A stretch of 64,000 bases of DNA from CAMAVH01 sp035714115 (GCA_035714115.1 DASTMO010000080.1:1-64000); one strand, 5' to 3'. Positions 17,888 through 26,796 are shown, counted from the first letter of the stretch. Made by a program: numbers and translations. The notes: generated by a model from the sequence alone, not told the origin.

Positions 17888-19522
17888 ATGTCTGACAGCG
17901 CAGAACGCTTGTCGGCGCCGGTGCTTGTCGTCGGCGCCGGCCCGGCAGGGCTGACGCTCGCCAATCTGCTCGGCCGCTACGGCGTCGAGACGATCCTGAT
18001 CGAGCAGCATCAGACGACGGTGCAGGAGCCGCGCGCCGTTTCCATCGACGACGAGTCCCTGCGCACCATGCAGGCCGCCGGCATGATCGACGAGGTGGCG
18101 AAGGACGTCATCCTCGGCGGTTACGGCTACCACTATTTCACGCGTCACGGCCGCCGCTTCGCCCAAGTACTGCCGACCGCCGCCGACTACGGCTATCCGC
18201 GGCGCTGCCCGTTCCAGCAACCGCTATTCGAGGCGACGCTGCGCGAAGGGCTCAAACGCTTCCCGCATGTCACCGCGCTGTTCGGCCATAAGCTGACCGG
18301 CTTCACGCAGGACGAAAGCGGCGTCACCGCCAGCGTGGCTCGCGACGACGGCACGACGCTGCAGATCCGCGCCGCCTATCTCGCCGCTTGCGACGGCGGC
18401 TCCTCGCCGATCCGCAAGCTGCTCGGCATTCCGCTGGTCGGATCGAGCTTCGAAGAGCGCTGGGTGGTGCTCGACATCGTCAATCGGCGCGATTCGATCC
18501 AGCACACCCATGTCTATTGCAGCGCCGCGCGTCCGGCGATCACCCTGCCCGGCCCGCATGGCACGCGGCGTTGGGAATTCCGCCTGCGCCCCGAGGAGAC
18601 CGACGCCGAAGCGCTCAAGTCCGAATCGATCAAGGCCATGCTGGCGCTCTATGGCGGCGACACCGAAGCCGAGATCGTGCGCCAGATCGTCTACACCTTC
18701 CATGCCCGCACGGCCGAGCGCTGGCGCAACAGCCGCGTCTTCCTTGCCGGCGATGCCGCGCATCTGACGCCGCCCTTCGCCGGCCAGGGCATGAACTCCG
18801 GCATTCGCGACGCGCACAACTTGTCGTGGAAGCTTGCCGCCGTCACCCAAGGCGTCCTGGCGGCCCCATTGCTCGATTCATACGAAACCGAGCGGCGCGA
18901 TCACGCCTGGTCGCTGATCATGATGGCCGTGCGCATGGGCCAAGTGATGAACCCGGCGACGCGGCTGCGCGAATTCCTTTTGGTCAACGCCATCCGCATC
19001 GCCAATCTCGTGCCATCGGTGCGCGACTATTTCATGCAAATGAAGTTCAAGCCGAAGCCGCGCTTCGAGAAGGGCTTCGTCGTGCCGGACGGCTTGCCGC
19101 CGAAAAAGAGTTTGGTCGGCCGCATGCTGCCGCAGCCGCGCGTCGTCGCCGTCGATGCCAATGCCGCCGGCACGGGCGACGCCGAAACGCTCCTCGACGA
19201 GATCACCGGCCCCGGCTTCGCGCTGCTGGCTTACGGCGCCGATGCCGTCACGGCCTTGATGGCGGCCGAACATCCGCTGTGGCGACGATTGGATGCGCGC
19301 CGTGTGGCGCTGTTGCCGCCCGACGCTAAGTTGCCCTCGCCGCTGCCAGGCGGCATCTTCGTGGCGCTCGACCGCGCCGGCCGTTTCGCCAAGCTGTTTC
19401 CGTCGGGCCAGACGCGCCTGCTGCTGCTCCGCCCGGATCGCTATGTCGCCGCGGTTTTCGCCCCGGAACAGGCTGAAAGCGCCCTCGCCGCGCTCTGTAA
19501 GCTGGCCGGCCCGCACGCCTGA
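17888..19522 (+). CDS. MhpA-like FAD-dependent aromatic hydroxylase
   Basis: A 544-residue class A flavin monooxygenase like 3-(3-hydroxyphenyl)propionate hydroxylase. The FAD motif VVGAGPAGLTLANLLGRYG is at about 14-32, the NAD(P)H-sensing DG motif appears as AACDGGSSPIRKLLG, and the GD motif is FLAGDAAHLTPPFAGQGMNSG. The C-terminal thioredoxin-like domain (about 400-540) is usual for the group. It should add a hydroxyl to a phenolic substrate, producing the diol for the upstream dioxygenase. Third gene of the cluster. Confidence 0.9.
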   Translation: MSDSAERLSAPVLVVGAGPAGLTLANLLGRYGVETILIEQHQTTVQEPRAVSIDDESLRTMQAAGMIDEVAKDVILGGYGYHYFTRHGRRFAQVLPTAADYGYPRRCPFQQPLFEATLREGLKRFPHVTALFGHKLTGFTQDESGVTASVARDDGTTLQIRAAYLAACDGGSSPIRKLLGIPLVGSSFEERWVVLDIVNRRDSIQHTHVYCSAARPAITLPGPHGTRRWEFRLRPEETDAEALKSESIKAMLALYGGDTEAEIVRQIVYTFHARTAERWRNSRVFLAGDAAHLTPPFAGQGMNSGIRDAHNLSWKLAAVTQGVLAAPLLDSYETERRDHAWSLIMMAVRMGQVMNPATRLREFLLVNAIRIANLVPSVRDYFMQMKFKPKPRFEKGFVVPDGLPPKKSLVGRMLPQPRVVAVDANAAGTGDAETLLDEITGPGFALLAYGADAVTALMAAEHPLWRRLDARRVALLPPDAKLPSPLPGGIFVALDRAGRFAKLFPSGQTRLLLLRPDRYVAAVFAPEQAESALAALCKLAGPHA

Positions 19523-19562
19523 GCGCTGGTCAATTTACCTTGCTCACCAAAACGTTAGTGCG

Positions 19563-19593
19563 GCGCTGAATTAGCGCTGGCGCACCAGTGCGC
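19563..19593. promoter_or_regulatory. Two adjacent short palindromes before the first TctC receptor
   Basis: GCGCT-GAATT-AGCGC (19563-19577) is followed by GCGCAC-CA-GTGCGC (19580-19593). They lie in the 160-base gap between the hydroxylase and the receptor gene and could be operators or a weak hairpin. No T run follows. Confidence 0.35.
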
Positions 19594-19682
19594 GGTTGCG
19601 CACACTCCCATGACAAACAAGCATCCCAGGATGCTGGAACAAGGCGCCCCAATGAGAGCGCCGAATACAGGGAGCGACCGCC

Positions 19683-20768
19683 ATGCGACATTTCCGTCAT
19701 GCCTGGAGTGCGTCCGCCTTCACCGCCGCCCTGTTCGCGGCACCCCTCGCCATGGCGCAAGACGCCGTCGCCGATTTCTACAAAGGCAAAAGCCTGACGA
19801 TGGTCATCGGTCTGAGCGCCGGCGGCGGCTACGACATCTACGCCCGCGTCATCGGCAAGCACATGGCGCGCCTGCTGCCCGGCAAGCCCGACTTCGTACC
19901 GCGCAACATGACCGGCGCCGGCGGCCTGCTGTCGGCCAATCACATCTATAACGTCGCGCCCAAGGACGGCACCACGCTGGGCGCGCCGCAGCGCGGCGTG
20001 CCCTTCGAGCCGCTGACCGGCGGCGGCGACGCCAAGGCGCAGTTCGATCCCATGAAGTTCAACTGGATCGGCAGCGCCAATTCGGAGACCAGCATCGCCG
20101 TCGCCTGGCACACCACCGGCATCAAGACCTATCAGGATCTCTTCACCAAGGAGATCATCTTCGCCGGCACCGGCGCCGGCACGGAAAGCGTCACCATGCC
20201 TTACGTGCTGAGCAACGTGCTCGGCTTCAAGGTGAAGGTGATCGCGGGTTATCCGGGCGGCAGCGAGATGGATCTGGCGATGGAGCGCGGCGAAGTCGGC
20301 GGGCGCGGCACCTTCTCCTGGACCAGCTTCAAGGCGCGCCAGATGCATCTGCTGAACGAGGGCAAAGTCGCCATCCTCTATCAGCAGGCGCTGGAGAAGC
20401 ATCCCGATCTGCCGAACGTGCCGCTGGCGCTCGATCTCGCCAAGAACCAGGCCGACCGCCAGCTGCTCGAGCTCATCATGATCCCGCTGCTGTTCGGCCG
20501 CCCTTACATGGCGCCGCCCGATGTGCCGATGGAACGCGTCGCGGCGCTGCGCAAGGCGTTCGACGACGCCATGGTGGACAAGGAGTTCATCGCCGAAGCC
20601 AACAAGGCGAAGCTGGAGATCGAACCGGTCGACGGCAAGAAGATGGAAGAACTGCTGAAGAAGGCTTACGCCACGCCCAAAGAGCTGGTCGCGCGCCTCG
20701 CGGAGGTCAGCAAGTTCCAGCCCGGCCTCAAGATCCTCGACACGCCTGAAGGCCAGAAGAGCGAATAA
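19683..20768 (+). CDS. Tripartite tricarboxylate-type periplasmic receptor (TctC/Bug), copy 1
   Basis: A 361-residue exported receptor. Signal peptide about 1-25 ending in AAPLAMAQ. The mature part starts ADFYKGKSLTMVIGLSAGGGYDIYARVIG, the ligand-pocket start of this family, and has NMTGAGGLLSANHIYNVAPKDGTTLG and DLAMERGEVGGRG. Such receptors bind carboxylic acids in the periplasm and work with TctA/TctB membrane proteins, which are absent here. It has a good AGGGAG ribosome site and is followed by a terminator, then a second receptor. Confidence 0.93.
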   Translation: MRHFRHAWSASAFTAALFAAPLAMAQDAVADFYKGKSLTMVIGLSAGGGYDIYARVIGKHMARLLPGKPDFVPRNMTGAGGLLSANHIYNVAPKDGTTLGAPQRGVPFEPLTGGGDAKAQFDPMKFNWIGSANSETSIAVAWHTTGIKTYQDLFTKEIIFAGTGAGTESVTMPYVLSNVLGFKVKVIAGYPGGSEMDLAMERGEVGGRGTFSWTSFKARQMHLLNEGKVAILYQQALEKHPDLPNVPLALDLAKNQADRQLLELIMIPLLFGRPYMAPPDVPMERVAALRKAFDDAMVDKEFIAEANKAKLEIEPVDGKKMEELLKKAYATPKELVARLAEVSKFQPGLKILDTPEGQKSE

Positions 20769-20793
20769 GACAAATAAGAAGAAACGTGCCGGC

Positions 20794-20821
20794 CCCCGCC
20801 GGAACAATCCGGCGGGGTTTT
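20794..20821 (+). terminator. Terminator between the two receptor genes
   Basis: CCCCGCCGG (20794-20802) and CCGGCGGGG (20809-20817) form a 9-bp stem with a 6-base loop followed by TTTT, 25 bases after the receptor stop. It may let the first receptor be made in excess of the second. Confidence 0.8.
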
Positions 20822-20860
20822 CACAACAGAACAATAAGAAACGTCACTACGGGGTTTCAG

Positions 20861-21931
20861 ATGACCAAACGACCGATGACCGCACTGGCGTGCGGGCTCG
20901 CGGGCCTGCTCGCCTCGAGCTTCGCCGTCTCCACCGCTTCGGCGCAGAGCGTCGAGAGTTTCTACAAGGGCAAGAGCATCAACGTAATCGTCGGCAACAA
21001 TGCCGGCGGCGCTTATGACGCTTACGCCCGCCTGCTTGTCCGCCATATGGGCAAGCATATTCCCGGCAATCCGTCCTTCGTCGTGCGCAACATGACCGGC
21101 GCCGGCACGCTGATCGCCACCAACCATCTGTTCAACGTCGCGCCGAAAGACGGCCTGACCTTCGGCGGCGTGCATGAGCGCATGGGCCTCGAGCCCAAAG
21201 TCGCGCCGGAAGGCACCAAGTACGACGGCCGCCAGTTCACCTGGATCGGCAGCATGGCCAAGCAGACCAGCGTCTGCCTGACCTGGCACAGCACCGGCAT
21301 CAAGACGGTGGACGACGCCAAGAAGAAGGAAGTCGTGGCCGGCGGCAGCGGCGTCGCCGGTTCGAGCGCCGTCTTCCCGCGCGTGATGAACAGCCTGCTC
21401 GGCACCAAGTTCAAGCTCGTCACCGGCTACCAGGGCACCGACACCGACATCGCCATGGAGCGCGGCGAGGTCGATTCGCGTTGCGGCTTCGGCTATGCCA
21501 GCTTGAAGGCGACCCAGAGCGACTGGATCCGCGACAAGAAGGTCAACATGATCGTCCAGTTCGGCTTGGTGAAGCATAAGGAGCTGCCGGACGTGCCGCT
21601 GATCATGGACCTCATCACCAAGGCGGAAGACCGCACGGCGATGGAAATCATGCTGGCGACGCAGGAAATGGGCCGCCCATTCCTCGCGCCACCGGGCGTT
21701 CCCGCCGATCGCGCCGAAGCCCTGCAGAAGGCGTTCGACCTCTCGATGGAGGACAAGGCGCTGCTCGCGGACGCCGACAAGCAGAACCTGGAGATCGATC
21801 CGATCTCGGGCAAGGAGATCGCCGCTCTGATGAACAAGCTGTACGACGTGCCGGACGCCATCTACGCGCGCGTGAACGGCTATCGCCAGCCGGGCAGCGG
21901 CGAAGACAACTCGGAACGCAAAGCCAAGTGA
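20861..21931 (+). CDS. Tripartite tricarboxylate-type periplasmic receptor (TctC/Bug), copy 2
   Basis: A 356-residue paralogue of the preceding receptor. Signal peptide about 1-28 ending STASAQ, then VESFYKGKSINVIVGNNAGGAYDAYARLL, RNMTGAGTLIATNHLFNVAPKDG and DIAMERGEVDSRCGFG. Start ATG at 20861 was chosen for the signal peptide; the frame is open further upstream across the terminator. No membrane subunits are adjacent. A strong bidirectional terminator follows. Confidence 0.92.
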   Translation: MTKRPMTALACGLAGLLASSFAVSTASAQSVESFYKGKSINVIVGNNAGGAYDAYARLLVRHMGKHIPGNPSFVVRNMTGAGTLIATNHLFNVAPKDGLTFGGVHERMGLEPKVAPEGTKYDGRQFTWIGSMAKQTSVCLTWHSTGIKTVDDAKKKEVVAGGSGVAGSSAVFPRVMNSLLGTKFKLVTGYQGTDTDIAMERGEVDSRCGFGYASLKATQSDWIRDKKVNMIVQFGLVKHKELPDVPLIMDLITKAEDRTAMEIMLATQEMGRPFLAPPGVPADRAEALQKAFDLSMEDKALLADADKQNLEIDPISGKEIAALMNKLYDVPDAIYARVNGYRQPGSGEDNSERKAK

Positions 21932-21963
21932 TCTGACTTAGCGATCTGAAGGATACGCATAAG

Positions 21964-21997
21964 AAAAGCCCCGGCTCGCGAGAGCCGGGGCTTTTTT
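21964..21997. terminator. Bidirectional terminator between convergent genes
   Basis: AAGCCCCGGCTC-GCGA-GAGCCGGGGCTT forms a near 12-bp stem with A residues on one side and TTTTTT on the other. It serves the receptor on the plus strand and the amidohydrolase on the minus strand. Confidence 0.9.
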
Positions 21998-22012
21998 CTT
22001 GGGGCGTCGACT

Positions 22013-22996
22013 TTAGAGGCCGAGCAGCTTGGCCGCGTTGTTGCCGAGGATATCCGCCTTCTGCGCGGCGCTGAGGCCGGGCACGGAATTGACCAGCTTC
22101 ACCGGGTGGTTCTCGCCCATGTCGTAGGGGCTGTCGGTGCCCATCACGACCTTCTCATGGCCGACCAGGTTCACGAGGAAAGCGATCTGATCGGGACGGA
22201 ACACCACCGTGTCGAGCCAGAGCTTCTTGACGTAATACTCCGGCGCTTGGCTGATGTTCACACGGCACTCGGCGCGCTCGCGATAGGCCTGCTCGAAACG
22301 GCCGAGATAGAACGGCAAGTAGCCGCCGCCATGGGCCGCGCAGAGCTTCAGGTTCGGATAGCGTTCGAACACGCCGCCGAAAATCATCTGCGCCAGAGCC
22401 AGCGCCGTTTCCAGCGGCTGAGCGACCACGTTGGTCATGAAGTAGTCCTGCATGCGCTCAGGGCTCGTGAAGCCCTGCGGATGCAGCCAGATGATCGCGC
22501 CGGTCGCCTCCGCCTTGGCCCAGAACGGATCGAGGCGCGGATCGCTAAGCTCGCCGCCGGCGATGTTGGTCGAGATGCGCACGCCCTTGTGGCCGAGCTC
22601 GCCCATCATGCGCCCCAGCTCCTTCACCGAATAGGCGACATGCTGCAGCGGCAGGTTGCCCGCGGCGAAGAACTGCTTGGGATGATCGGCGGCGATCTTG
22701 GCGATATCGTCATTGGTCGCCCGCGTGATCTCCTCAGCCAGCGCCTCGTCGAGCTTGTAATAGCCGCGCGGCGGCGACGGCGTCAGCGCCATCATATCGA
22801 CGCCCATCGCCTGCATATCCTTCAAACGCGCATCGACGTCGGTAAGAATCGGCGCACGCGACTGGTCGGTGAGGCCGCCGCCCGGCTTGGGCGCGCCGGC
22901 CTTCACCGGTTTCTCGGCCTTGGGCGGCTGCTTTTGGGCAAGCAGCTCCTTCGGCCGTTTCAGATTGATATGGCCGTGGATATCGATGACGGGCAT
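22013..22996 (-). CDS. Amidohydrolase 2 family protein (ACMSD-like metal-dependent decarboxylase)
   Basis: A 327-residue TIM-barrel protein of the amidohydrolase-related group that includes aminocarboxymuconate semialdehyde and resorcylate decarboxylases. Metal ligands are seen in VIDIHGHINL (His7, His9), IIWLHPQG, CAAHGGGYLPF and MGTDSPYDMG. A Lys/Pro-rich insert at 20-45 (KQPPKAEKPVKAGAPKPGGG) is unusual. It lies 4 bases after a second FAH-family gene, so the two form an operon that converges on the receptor genes. A decarboxylase fits aromatic acid breakdown. Confidence 0.87.
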   Translation of the reverse strand: MPVIDIHGHINLKRPKELLAQKQPPKAEKPVKAGAPKPGGGLTDQSRAPILTDVDARLKDMQAMGVDMMALTPSPPRGYYKLDEALAEEITRATNDDIAKIAADHPKQFFAAGNLPLQHVAYSVKELGRMMGELGHKGVRISTNIAGGELSDPRLDPFWAKAEATGAIIWLHPQGFTSPERMQDYFMTNVVAQPLETALALAQMIFGGVFERYPNLKLCAAHGGGYLPFYLGRFEQAYRERAECRVNISQAPEYYVKKLWLDTVVFRPDQIAFLVNLVGHEKVVMGTDSPYDMGENHPVKLVNSVPGLSAAQKADILGNNAAKLLGL

Positions 22997-23000
22997 GGCA

Positions 23001-23933
23001 TCACTCCCCCTGGATGACGGGGTTGTGCAGCCGGCCGATGCCTTCCACCTCGATGGTCACTTCGTCGCCCGGCTTCAGGAAGATGCCGCGCGGACGGCCG
23101 ACGCCCGACGGCGTGCCGGTCGAGATGATGTCGCCCGGACGCAGCGTCAGACGTTCGCTGAGATAGGAGATCTGCTCGGGGATGTCGAAATGCATGAAGC
23201 TGGTCGAGGAGTCTTGCATCAGATCCTTGTTGACCCACAGCTTCATGGCGAGCTTGTACGGATCCTTGATCGACTTGGCGGGCGCGATCCAAGGGCCGAG
23301 CGGCGCCGAGCCGTCGAAGCACTTGTGCTGGAACCAGTCGACGCGGAAATTCCAGTCGGTGCGGCTGCCGAGATCGCGCAAGCTGAGATCGTTCATGATC
23401 GTGTAGCCGGCGACGTAGTTCATCGCGTCGGCGATCGAGACGTTGCGCGCCGGCTTGCCGATGACGACGCCGATCTCGGCTTCCCAGTCGACCTGCTTGG
23501 AGACCTTCGGCAGACGAATCGGATCTTCCGGGCCGATGATCGAATGGGCGATCGTCTTGGGGAAGAAATACGGACGGGTCTTGGTCTTGTCGGGCGGCTC
23601 GCGGCCCGACATTTCCTTCATATGGTCGGTGTAGTTGGCCGCGGCGCAGAAGATGCCGCTCGGATAGAGCAGCGGCGCCAGCAGCTTGGCGCTGGCAAGC
23701 GGCTTAGCGGCGGCGGCAGGAGCCGCGGCGGCCAGCGCTTCGAGCGCCGGCTCGGCCTTGTCCCAAGCCGACAGCACGCCCATGGTCGAGCGCGCGTCGG
23801 CGCCGCCGAGAGCGCCGGCCTTGCCGATGGCGGCCAAGCCCTTCTCGATGTCGATCACCTTGTCGCCGACCTTGATGCCGGCGCGCGCGGCGCCCGTTTC
23901 GTCGGCGTAGTTCAGCAGAAAATACTCAGTCAT
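23001..23933 (-). CDS. Fumarylacetoacetate hydrolase family protein, copy 2
   Basis: A 310-residue FAH-fold enzyme closer to copy 3 (40024-41013) than to copy 1: both share an LLAPxLYPSxxFCxAANYxDH segment. Metal-site segments are VDWEAEIGVVIG and NDLSLRDLG; the end has LRPGDIISTGTPSGVG. Start ATG at 23933 follows AGGGGAG; an in-frame extension of 27 residues upstream has no family similarity. An Ala-rich linker (about 70-80) joins the two domains. First gene of a two-gene operon with the amidohydrolase. Confidence 0.92.
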   Translation of the reverse strand: MTEYFLLNYADETGAARAGIKVGDKVIDIEKGLAAIGKAGALGGADARSTMGVLSAWDKAEPALEALAAAAPAAAAKPLASAKLLAPLLYPSGIFCAAANYTDHMKEMSGREPPDKTKTRPYFFPKTIAHSIIGPEDPIRLPKVSKQVDWEAEIGVVIGKPARNVSIADAMNYVAGYTIMNDLSLRDLGSRTDWNFRVDWFQHKCFDGSAPLGPWIAPAKSIKDPYKLAMKLWVNKDLMQDSSTSFMHFDIPEQISYLSERLTLRPGDIISTGTPSGVGRPRGIFLKPGDEVTIEVEGIGRLHNPVIQGE

Positions 23934-24045
23934 CTCCCCTGTCCCATCTGTTCTTGATTGTGTGATTGTTCGCGAGCGGGCGCCCGCCTTGCCATCGGAT
24001 ATAGCATGCGACATTCCATCAGGCTATTGGGATCGCCAGTGAAAC

Positions 24046-26568
24046 TCAGTCGCTCACGCCGAGATTTCGGCGCAAAGCCGAAGCCAATTCCTCACGGCGA
24101 TAAGGCTTAGCCAGAAGGTCGTAACCGGCACGCCGGCTCTCCTCGGCAGCCGAACCGCTGGCGTCCCCCGAAGTGAGCAAGACCGCGAGGCTCGGCAGCA
24201 TCCGGCGAGCCTCCCCCGCCAAGGCGACGCCGTCCAGCCCCGCCGGCAGGCGGATGTCGCTGAACAGCAGATCGGGGCAAGCGCCGCGCTTGAGCGCCAG
24301 CAGAGCCGCATTGCCGTCGGCGCATTCGATAACCGCGTAGCCAAGATTGACGATCTCCTGGCAGACGTAACCTCGCACCAGCAGATCGTCCTCGACGACA
24401 AGCACGGTTTTGGCGCTGCCGATTTTGGCCGCCTCATCCTGCGTGAAGGGTTGCGCCGGACGCCAACGCGTATCCTCGGCGCAAGGCAGATAGAGGATCA
24501 CGGTGGTGCCGGCGCCGGGCCGGCTGCTGATCGTCAGATGGCCGTCAGATTGCTTGACGAAGCCATAGACCATCGAGAGACCGAGGCCGCTCCCCTCGCC
24601 TACTTCCTTGGTGGTGAAGAACGGCTCGCAGCAGCGGCGCAGCACGTCCGGCGTCATGCCGATGCCGCTATCGACGATCGACACCGTCGCGTAATTGCCC
24701 GGCACCAAGCCATCGCTCTCCAAGCAATCTTCCGGCTCGAGCACGCGGTTCGCCGTCGCCACCATCAAGCGGCCGCCGTTCTTCATGGCGTCTCGGGCGT
24801 TGACGGCGAGATTGAGCACAGCGCTTTCGAGTTGCGCCGGATCGACCATCGCCGGCCAGAGATCGTCGGCCAGGTCGAGGACCAGCGGACAATCGCCTAA
24901 GGTGCGGCGCAAATCGTCGGTGATCGACAGCAGAAGCCGATTGATGTCGGTCTCGGCCGGCTCGAGCATCTGGCGGCGCGCGAAGGCCATCAGGCGGCGC
25001 GTCAATTCGGCGGCGCGCTCGGCGGCGATCTTGATCATGTCCGCCCAGCGCCGCTGCGACGGGTTTTCGCGCAAGCCATCGATCAGGATCTCTGCATTGC
25101 CGAGCACGACCTGCAGCAGATTGTTGAAATCGTGGGCGATGCCGCCGGTCATCCGGCTGACGATCTCGAGCCGCTGGGATTGGGCCAACGCGTCCTGGGC
25201 CTGACGCAGCGCGGTGATGTCGCTGCACACGCCGATCAGGCCGCTCACCTGGCCGTCGTCTCCGCGCACCGGCTCGCCGCGGCTGTGGATCCAGCGGATG
25301 GCGCCGTCGCCGCGGTAGACCCGGTAAACCACGTCGTAGGACGCGCCCTCGGCGACGCAGCCGTCGATGGCGCGGCTGACCGTCTCGCGGTCGTCCGGAT
25401 GCAGCGACCTGAGAAAAGCTTCTCCGGTGCCGGGGTAATCTTCCGGCGCGACGCCGAAAATGCGCAGCACGCTGTCATCGCCGACCGAGCGATCACTGGC
25501 CCTGTCCCAGGTCCAGGTGCCGGTGTTCGAGGATTCGAGCGCTAGCCGCAGCCGCTCCTCATTGTCACGCAAGGCGACCGACAAACTTTCGCGCTGGCGC
25601 ATCTCGCGCACGAAGAACCACATGAGCACGCCGATGAAGAGCACGAAGGCGCCGATCACCGGGATATAGACGAACAGATTGGCGTACCAATCCTTGAGGA
25701 CTTCGCGCGTGCTCAGCGCGACGCACACGACCAGCGGCAGCTGCTCCAGGCGGCGATAGGAGAAAATGCGAGCCAGCTCGTTTCCCGACGCCGCCGTATG
25801 GAACACGCCCGCGGGCGCGGCGGCGACATGCTCGAACAGGGGCGTCTTGGCGAAGGAGACGCCGGTCAAGGCGTCGTCGCGCGGGCTGCGGACCATCAGA
25901 GTGCCGTCGGCCAGATAGAGGCCGAGGCGGCCTTCCTGGCCGACATCGATCGATTTGTAGAAGGTCTCGAAATATCCAGGATCGATCGCCGCCAGAATGA
26001 TGCCGTCGAATTCCCCGGCGGCATTCTCCAGACGGCGTCCCGCGCTGATGAACCATTGCCGCGTGATGCGGCTCAGCACCGGCTTGCCGATGTAAAGCCC
26101 GTCCTGCGCGCGCTTGCTCAAGTCCTGGAAATAATCGCGTTCGCGATTGTCGAACGGCGTGGCCGGAAAATTCGTCGAAACGAAGCTCATCGCCCCTTCG
26201 CGGTCGACGATGAAAAGCGAGCGCACGTAAGGCAGCTGAGGCATGAAGCCGACGAGCAGATCGTAGATCGCGCGATCGCGCTCGGGCATATCCTGCGGCA
26301 AGCGCGCAATGGCGTCGGACGCCGCGCGCAAAGTCAGATCGATCGATTGGAACGTGCGCGCGGTCTGCTCGTCGAGCAGGCGCACGAGATTGGCGCCGTC
26401 GCGTTCGGCGTTGCCCAGCTGGCGTTCGTAGCCGCGCCACAGGTCATAGGCGACCTGGGCGATCGCCGCGGCAACGACCAAGGCGGCCACCAGGCTGATT
26501 TTGAAGATCAGGCCCCGCCAAGTCGGGGCCAGCCGTTGCCCGCCCATCGGCTTAGACAGCTTCAACAA
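24046..26568 (-). CDS. Hybrid sensor histidine kinase / response regulator with periplasmic Cache-type sensor and PAS domain
   Basis: An 840-residue membrane kinase. TM1 is about 20-42, a periplasmic double-Cache-like sensor spans about 50-295 (FVSTNFPATPFDNRERDYFQ is the typical motif), TM2 is about 300-321, PAS with PAC is about 335-455, HisKA has the phospho-acceptor His479 in GGIAHDFNNLL, and the ATPase has the N-box asparagine Asn590 and GSGLGLSMVYGF. A C-terminal receiver has Asp771 in LLFSDIRLP and Lys821. The GGIAHDFNN box marks the HisKA subfamily of large hybrid kinases. No DNA-binding partner is adjacent; it is divergent from the HtrA-like gene. Confidence 0.93.
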   Translation of the reverse strand: MLKLSKPMGGQRLAPTWRGLIFKISLVAALVVAAAIAQVAYDLWRGYERQLGNAERDGANLVRLLDEQTARTFQSIDLTLRAASDAIARLPQDMPERDRAIYDLLVGFMPQLPYVRSLFIVDREGAMSFVSTNFPATPFDNRERDYFQDLSKRAQDGLYIGKPVLSRITRQWFISAGRRLENAAGEFDGIILAAIDPGYFETFYKSIDVGQEGRLGLYLADGTLMVRSPRDDALTGVSFAKTPLFEHVAAAPAGVFHTAASGNELARIFSYRRLEQLPLVVCVALSTREVLKDWYANLFVYIPVIGAFVLFIGVLMWFFVREMRQRESLSVALRDNEERLRLALESSNTGTWTWDRASDRSVGDDSVLRIFGVAPEDYPGTGEAFLRSLHPDDRETVSRAIDGCVAEGASYDVVYRVYRGDGAIRWIHSRGEPVRGDDGQVSGLIGVCSDITALRQAQDALAQSQRLEIVSRMTGGIAHDFNNLLQVVLGNAEILIDGLRENPSQRRWADMIKIAAERAAELTRRLMAFARRQMLEPAETDINRLLLSITDDLRRTLGDCPLVLDLADDLWPAMVDPAQLESAVLNLAVNARDAMKNGGRLMVATANRVLEPEDCLESDGLVPGNYATVSIVDSGIGMTPDVLRRCCEPFFTTKEVGEGSGLGLSMVYGFVKQSDGHLTISSRPGAGTTVILYLPCAEDTRWRPAQPFTQDEAAKIGSAKTVLVVEDDLLVRGYVCQEIVNLGYAVIECADGNAALLALKRGACPDLLFSDIRLPAGLDGVALAGEARRMLPSLAVLLTSGDASGSAAEESRRAGYDLLAKPYRREELASALRRNLGVSD

Positions 26569-26627
26569 GGTTCCCCCGATCCCTTGCAGGCGCCGCCAGT
26601 CTTCGCGCCGCGGCTAGACTTGTTACT

Positions 26628-26673
26628 CTTTGTGCAACAAAGACTTGGAAGACTTCTATATTTAAGAAGTCTT
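26628..26673. promoter_or_regulatory. Paired palindromes between the kinase and HtrA-like genes
   Basis: CTTTGT-GCA-ACAAAG (26628-26642) is followed by AAGACTTC (26649-26656) and its exact complement GAAGTCTT (26666-26673) around an AT-only 9-base centre. An extra half site AAGACTT overlaps the first palindrome. The region lies 59 bases before the kinase start and about 120 before the HtrA-like start, well placed to control both. Confidence 0.45.
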
Positions 26674-26796
26674 GTGCCTTATGCCGCAGCCCCCCGGCAA
26701 AGTCTATGTATTACTCTAAGCAAAATGCGCCACAAACTGTCACGGCGCGCTGGCAGGCAAGGGCCGCCTGCGGCAGAATTTGGCCAGGAGAAGCCC

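Noticed and set aside
25798..26796. Upstream extension of the HtrA-like protein to 646 residues
   Set aside because: The extension is antisense to the sensor kinase and has no similarity; ATG at 26797 has a good ribosome site and fits the domain start.
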